This document shows, piece after piece, positions 60,361 to 64,000 of a stretch of 64,000 bases of DNA. Both the position numbers and the translations under genes were made by a program. This DNA comes from Flavobacterium yafengii (GTDB taxonomy: Bacteria > Bacteroidota > Bacteroidia > Flavobacteriales > Flavobacteriaceae), in NCBI RefSeq assembly GCF_030010375.1, contig NZ_JASCRY010000004.1:62001-126000 (forward strand), written 5' to 3'. How positions within the stretch are numbered: the first letter of the stretch is position 1; each line of letters begins with the position of its first letter. Below the pieces are notes generated by a model. It had not been told where the DNA came from and did not search any database. It saw nothing but the letters and a program-made list of their open reading frames with translations.

Positions 60361-60395
60361 TTAGATTATTCGATTTTTAGATTATTTGACTTTTA
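60361..60395 (-). repeat. Two-copy 15-nt word repeat before the COG2509 gene
   Basis: TTTTTAGATTATT occurs twice with a 15-nt phase on the plus strand, ending 5 bases before the COG2509 start codon. Confidence 0.55.
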
Positions 60396-60463
60396 AAAAA
60401 TGTCTAAAATAATCAAGGTACAAAAGTAGTATTTTGTACTGACTTCTTGTTATTGAAAGAAGA

Positions 60464-60507
60464 ATCCATTTTCAAATTTTCAAATTGGCTCATTTTCAAA
60501 TTAGACT
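60464..60507 (+). repeat. ATTTTCAAATT word array
   Basis: ATTTTCAAATT occurs three times, the first two overlapping, in the promoter region of the small conserved protein gene at 60556. Confidence 0.6.
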
Positions 60508-60510
60508 TTG

Positions 60511-60518
60511 TAACTTTG
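60511..60518 (+). promoter_or_regulatory. -7 box of the small conserved protein gene
   Basis: TAACTTTG fits TAnnTTTG. A TTG lies 23 nt upstream inside the ATTTTCAAATT array. Confidence 0.5.
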
Positions 60519-60555
60519 GCACTTTAAATCTAAGAACCTTTGTTCCTCATAAAAA

Positions 60556-60798
60556 ATGTCAAGAAAAATAAAACTAATATGGGATTTCCGTGGACCAGCT
60601 TCCGCAAAAACAGCGGAACACCATGAAATTCATCTAAAAGAATACATCACTATTGAAAAACTACCGTTGAATATCACTGGATTCGAGATTCAAGGCGAAA
60701 TGCAAGCCATTGCTTTTATGGTAGTAACGGATGAAAACATGATTCAGGTTCGAGATGCTTTGAAACCGCATCGTGGAGAGCTGTATGTCGAAAGTTAA
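60556..60798 (+). CDS. Small conserved protein, function unknown
   Basis: The 80-residue soluble protein starts MSRKIKLIWDFRGPASAKTA. It contains HHEIHLKEYITIEK and a hydrophobic strand pair (NITGFEIQGEMQAIAFMVV), and ends PHRGELYVES. It looks like a compact alpha/beta domain common in flavobacteria. I do not recognise the family. It is convergent with recQ. Confidence 0.65.
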   Translation: MSRKIKLIWDFRGPASAKTAEHHEIHLKEYITIEKLPLNITGFEIQGEMQAIAFMVVTDENMIQVRDALKPHRGELYVES

Positions 60799-60862
60799 AA
60801 GTCTTAAAGTCGAAAGCTTGAACACAAACATTAGAACTTTAAGACTTTCGACTTTCCAACTT
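60788..60862. repeat. AAAGTC heptamer arrays after two convergent genes
   Basis: On the plus strand AAAGTCTT, AAAGTCG and AAAGC follow the stop codon of the small protein. On the minus strand AAAGTCG, AAAGTCTT and AAAGTTC follow the recQ stop codon. The two arrays are inverted to each other and can pair as a terminator-like stem. Confidence 0.6.
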
Positions 60863-60867
60863 CATGA

Positions 60868-63063
60868 CTAATTAGCAACCTCGCTGATGAATTTAATTCG
60901 CATCAAGCGCAATTCATCAATATCATAATCGCCATCAAATTCTTTGAGTGCATTTTCTATATTATCGGATTCGGATTCCATAAAATAATCGTGAATTTCT
61001 TCCTGCTGATCATCGTCAAGCATATCATCAATCCAATATTTTATATTCAGTTTAGTTCCGGAATACACAATTTGCTCCATTTCTTTAATCAAAGCATCCA
61101 TATTGATGCCTTTGGCAGAAGCAATATCAGCGAGGGATAATTTCCTGTCGATATTTTGGATAATATAAAGTTTATTTACAGAGTTTACTCCTGTTGATTT
61201 CACCACTAAATCCTCAGGACGGATGATATCGTTATCTTGTACATATCGGCTGATTAATTCTAAGAATTCCTTTCCGTATTTTTTAGCTTTTCCTTCCCCA
61301 ACACCATGAATATTAATCAATTCTTCCTGAGAAACAGGATATTTCAAAGCCATATCTTCTAATGATGGATCTTGAAAAACCACAAATGGAGGAACACCTA
61401 ATTTCTTAGCGACTTTTTTACGCAAATCACGCAGCATACCCATCAATAATTCATCGGCAGTTCCGGTAGATTTGGAAGCGGTTACAATAGCTTCATCTTC
61501 AGATTCGTTGTATTCATGATCTTCGGACATCATAAAGGATTCTCGGTTTTTAATAAAATCCAATCCCTTTTCGGTGATTTTTACAATACCATAGGTTTCA
61601 ATATCTTTCGATAAAAACCCTGCAACAAGAACTTGTCGCAATAAGGCCATCCAGTATTTTTCATCATGATCTGAACCACATCCGAAAAAAGACTGCGTAT
61701 CTGTTCTATGTGCTTTGATAACCGCATTGACACGGCCTATCAAGGTAAAAACAACTTCTTTTGATTTGTATAAATGCTTCGTATCGCGAACTACTTCCAA
61801 TAGTTGCACCACTTGATCTATGGCTTCAACTTTTGTTTTTGGATTTCGAATATTGTCATCCATATCAGCGCCATCACCATTAACATCATCAAATTCTTCT
61901 CCGAAGTAATGAAGCAGAAATCTCCTTCTTGACATAGACGTTTCGGCGTAAGCCACAACTTCCTGCAACAAAGCAAATCCAATTTCCTGTTCCGCAACGG
62001 GTTTCCCCGACATAAATTTTTCTAATTTCTCGACATCTTTATAGGAGTAGTACGCCAAACAGTGTCCTTCACCACCATCACGACCGGCACGACCCGTTTC
62101 CTGATAGTAACTTTCTAATGATTTTGGAATATCATGATGAATCACAAAACGCACATCCGGCTTGTCAATTCCCATTCCAAAAGCGATGGTTGCCACCACC
62201 ACGTCTACATCTTCCATCAGGAACATATCTTGGTGTTTGGCACGGGTTTTAGCATCTAATCCCGCATGATACGGAACGGCACTTATTCCGTTTACCTGCA
62301 AAACTTCGGCAATAGCTTCCACTTTTTTGCGGCTTAAGCAATAAATAATTCCTGATTTTCCTTTATGCTGTTTGATGAAACGGATAATATCCGATTCTAT
62401 GTTTTTAGTTTTAGTACGTACTTCGTAATATAGATTAGGTCTGTTAAATGATGCTTTAAAAGTAGTTGCATCAGACATATCTAAGTTTTTCAGGATATCT
62501 TCCTGAACTTTTGGTGTAGCGGTTGCGGTAAGCCCAATAATAGGAACATCGCCCAGTTGCTTGATAATGTGTTTCAAATTCCTATATTCCGGTCTAAAAT
62601 CATGTCCCCACTCCGAAATACAATGTGCTTCATCGATAGCCACAAAAGATATGGTGACATTTTTCAGAAAGCTCACATACTCTTCCTTAGTCAAAGATTC
62701 AGGTGCTACATACAGCAACTTGGTCAATCCTGAAGTAATATCTTTTTTTACCTGGGTAATTTCAGTTTTAGTAAGAGAGGAGTTTAAAACATGGGCAACA
62801 CCATTTTCAGAAGACAAACTTCTGATGGCATCCACTTGATTTTTCATTAAAGCAATAAGGGGCGAAACTACGATAGCAGTTCCCTCTTGAACCAAAGCGG
62901 GTAATTGATAACAAAGTGATTTTCCTCCTCCTGTGGGCATTATCACAAATGTATTCTCTTGGTTTAGAATACTTTTTATGACTTGTTCCTGCAACCCCTT
63001 AAATTGGCTGAAGCCAAAATATTTCTTTAATTCTTTGTGGATGTCAATTTCGTTTGAATTCAT
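60868..63063 (-). CDS. recQ: ATP-dependent DNA helicase RecQ
   Basis: The 731-residue 3'-5' helicase has Walker A MPTGGGKSLCYQL (about 42), the DEAH motif AIDEAHCISEWGHDFRPEY (about 142), motif VI QETGRAGRDGGEGHCLA (about 320), an RQC region and an HRDC domain (about 525-605, FVVFQDPSLEDMALKYPVSQ). An acidic tail follows. It acts in recombination and replication-fork repair. The normal zinc-finger cysteines of RecQ (about 380-400) are not evident: the stretch MSRRRFLLHYFGEEFDDVNG has none. Confidence 0.95.
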   Translation of the reverse strand: MNSNEIDIHKELKKYFGFSQFKGLQEQVIKSILNQENTFVIMPTGGGKSLCYQLPALVQEGTAIVVSPLIALMKNQVDAIRSLSSENGVAHVLNSSLTKTEITQVKKDITSGLTKLLYVAPESLTKEEYVSFLKNVTISFVAIDEAHCISEWGHDFRPEYRNLKHIIKQLGDVPIIGLTATATPKVQEDILKNLDMSDATTFKASFNRPNLYYEVRTKTKNIESDIIRFIKQHKGKSGIIYCLSRKKVEAIAEVLQVNGISAVPYHAGLDAKTRAKHQDMFLMEDVDVVVATIAFGMGIDKPDVRFVIHHDIPKSLESYYQETGRAGRDGGEGHCLAYYSYKDVEKLEKFMSGKPVAEQEIGFALLQEVVAYAETSMSRRRFLLHYFGEEFDDVNGDGADMDDNIRNPKTKVEAIDQVVQLLEVVRDTKHLYKSKEVVFTLIGRVNAVIKAHRTDTQSFFGCGSDHDEKYWMALLRQVLVAGFLSKDIETYGIVKITEKGLDFIKNRESFMMSEDHEYNESEDEAIVTASKSTGTADELLMGMLRDLRKKVAKKLGVPPFVVFQDPSLEDMALKYPVSQEELINIHGVGEGKAKKYGKEFLELISRYVQDNDIIRPEDLVVKSTGVNSVNKLYIIQNIDRKLSLADIASAKGINMDALIKEMEQIVYSGTKLNIKYWIDDMLDDDQQEEIHDYFMESESDNIENALKEFDGDYDIDELRLMRIKFISEVAN

Positions 63064-63086
63064 TCTTTATTATGTGGTATTTTGTA

Positions 63087-63094
63087 TAAATTTG
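63087..63094 (+). promoter_or_regulatory. -7 box of the kpsF-type gene
   Basis: TAAATTTG fits TAnnTTTG, 54 bases before the TTG start. No well-spaced -33 TTG is visible. Confidence 0.4.
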
Positions 63095-63148
63095 CAACAC
63101 CTAAAGGTACAAATTTCTTTTACACATACAAATTTTAATTATTCTGTT

Positions 63149-64000
63149 TTGATATCTAAAGAAAATATATTGGCTAGCGCCAAAAAAACTATTTTATCGG
63201 AAAGCCAATCTATTGCCAAACTAACTGATTTTCTTGATGAAAACTTCATTGAAGCGACACAAAATATCTATAATTCCAAAGGAAGACTAGTGGTTACCGG
63301 AATAGGAAAAAGTGCTATTATTGCCCAAAAAATGGTAGCAACTTTTAATTCTACCGGAACACCATCGCTGTTTCTTCATGCCTCAGAGGCTATTCATGGA
63401 GATTTAGGAATGATACAAAATGAAGATAGTATCATTTGCATTTCAAAAAGTGGCAACAGTCCTGAGATAAAAGTTTTAGTACCGCTCTTGAAACGTTTTG
63501 GTAATCCTTTGATTGCGATAACCGGAAATACAACTTCTTTTCTTGCTAAAGGTTCTGATTTTGTTTTGAACACCACCGTAGATGCTGAAGCTTGTCCTAA
63601 TAACCTTGCTCCAACAAACAGTACAACCGCACAATTAGTTATGGGTGATGCGATTGCCATTTGTCTTATGGAAATGCGCGGTTTCAAACCGGAAGACTTT
63701 GCCGTTTACCATCCTGGAGGCGCATTGGGCAAGAAATTATTGTTGCGAGTAAAAGACATGTTGGAACACACCTTGAAACCTATGGTATCTCCTGATGCAT
63801 CGATAAAAAAGGTCATTTTCGAAATTTCTGAAAAACGTCTTGGCGTAACTGCAGTTGTCGATCAAGATAAAGTTATCGGTATTATTACCGACGGTGATAT
63901 TCGAAGAATGTTAAACGACCGAGATTCTTTTGCTAATTTGACTGCCAAAGATATTATGACAAAAAACCCAAAATTAATTTCATCTACTGCTATGGTTGTA
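63149..64000 (+). CDS. kpsF: KpsF/GutQ-type sugar-phosphate isomerase (arabinose-5-phosphate isomerase), 3' end outside the window
   Basis: From the TTG at 63149 the frame is open for 284 codons to the window edge. The protein begins MISKENILASAKKTILSESQ, the normal start of flavobacterial KpsF. There is no ATG nearby, so TTG is the likely start. The SIS domain has TGIGKSAIIAQKM (about 50), HASEAIHGDLGM (about 80) and ISKSGNSPEIK (about 100). VYHPGGALGKKLLLRVKDML leads into two CBS domains, of which the first and part of the second are present. It makes arabinose-5-phosphate for KDO synthesis in lipopolysaccharide. Confidence 0.93.
   Translation, partial: MISKENILASAKKTILSESQSIAKLTDFLDENFIEATQNIYNSKGRLVVTGIGKSAIIAQKMVATFNSTGTPSLFLHASEAIHGDLGMIQNEDSIICISKSGNSPEIKVLVPLLKRFGNPLIAITGNTTSFLAKGSDFVLNTTVDAEACPNNLAPTNSTTAQLVMGDAIAICLMEMRGFKPEDFAVYHPGGALGKKLLLRVKDMLEHTLKPMVSPDASIKKVIFEISEKRLGVTAVVDQDKVIGIITDGDIRRMLNDRDSFANLTAKDIMTKNPKLISSTAMVV

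Noticed and set aside
1..64000. CRISPR arrays, transposases, integrases, restriction systems or phage genes
   Set aside because: None of the coding regions show these families. Repeats present are short word arrays of at most about 45 bases without spacers of CRISPR length.

Overview
The window is chromosomal DNA from a member of the Flavobacteriaceae, most likely Flavobacterium or a close relative. The evidence is AT-rich coding, a SusC/SusD pair, many lipoproteins, flavobacterial-type promoters (TTG, about 19-20 nt, TAnnTTTG), a lack of Shine-Dalgarno sequences, and protein families typical of the group (DUF2721, TIGR03643, DUF5362, SusD-like, CarboxypepD-regulated TonB receptors). Apart from one tRNA-Thr, everything recognised is protein coding. 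No insertion sequence, phage, CRISPR array or toxin cassette was seen.

Layout. 1-5 kb holds housekeeping genes on the minus strand: the start of a CorA-type transporter, folD, ffh and argS. A TonB-dependent outer membrane beta-barrel protein follows on the plus strand (5.1-7.5 kb). From 7.6 to 30.1 kb the minus strand carries a polysaccharide-utilisation locus (PUL). In transcription order it reads: LacI-type regulator, SusC, SusD, GH2 beta-mannosidase, two GH92 alpha-mannosidases, GH125 alpha-mannosidase, GH18, alkaline-phosphatase-superfamily enzyme, GH20 hexosaminidase, ROK sugar kinase, glycosylasparaginase and CutC. 30-43 kb holds fabH, an S9 peptidase, an ABC ATPase, an OmpA lipoprotein, a lipocalin, htpG, a DMT exporter, a DoxX-AlkB-sterol desaturase group and small conserved proteins. 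44-50.6 kb holds an M61 peptidase, a DUF4369 lipoprotein, tRNA-Thr, manA, a peroxiredoxin, queD and idi. 50.7-64 kb holds a GNAT acetyltransferase, exported MsrB-MsrA, an M20 amidohydrolase, SHOCT and CHAD proteins, a GH130-like lipoprotein, small secreted proteins, a cupin, a COG2509 flavoprotein, recQ and the start of a kpsF-type gene.

How the genes work together. The PUL encodes nearly every step needed to dismantle a high-mannose N-glycan down to the asparagine. GH18 would split the chitobiose core, SusC/SusD would import the glycan, GH92 and GH125 would remove alpha-mannose, and GH2 would remove the core beta-mannose. GH20 would remove GlcNAc, glycosylasparaginase would cleave GlcNAc from Asn, and the ROK kinase would phosphorylate a released sugar. 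There is no fucosidase, sialidase or galactosidase, so the target is mannose-rich rather than complex glycan. manA (48.0-49.0 kb) and the GH130-like lipoprotein (55.5 kb) lie outside the locus but fit the same mannose economy.

Points to look at first: a 22-bp perfect palindrome before susC with a near copy before the LacI gene; a beta-mannosidase that appears to lack one internal domain; CutC fused by zero-base spacing to glycosylasparaginase; and heptamer-phased word arrays placed directly after stop codons.
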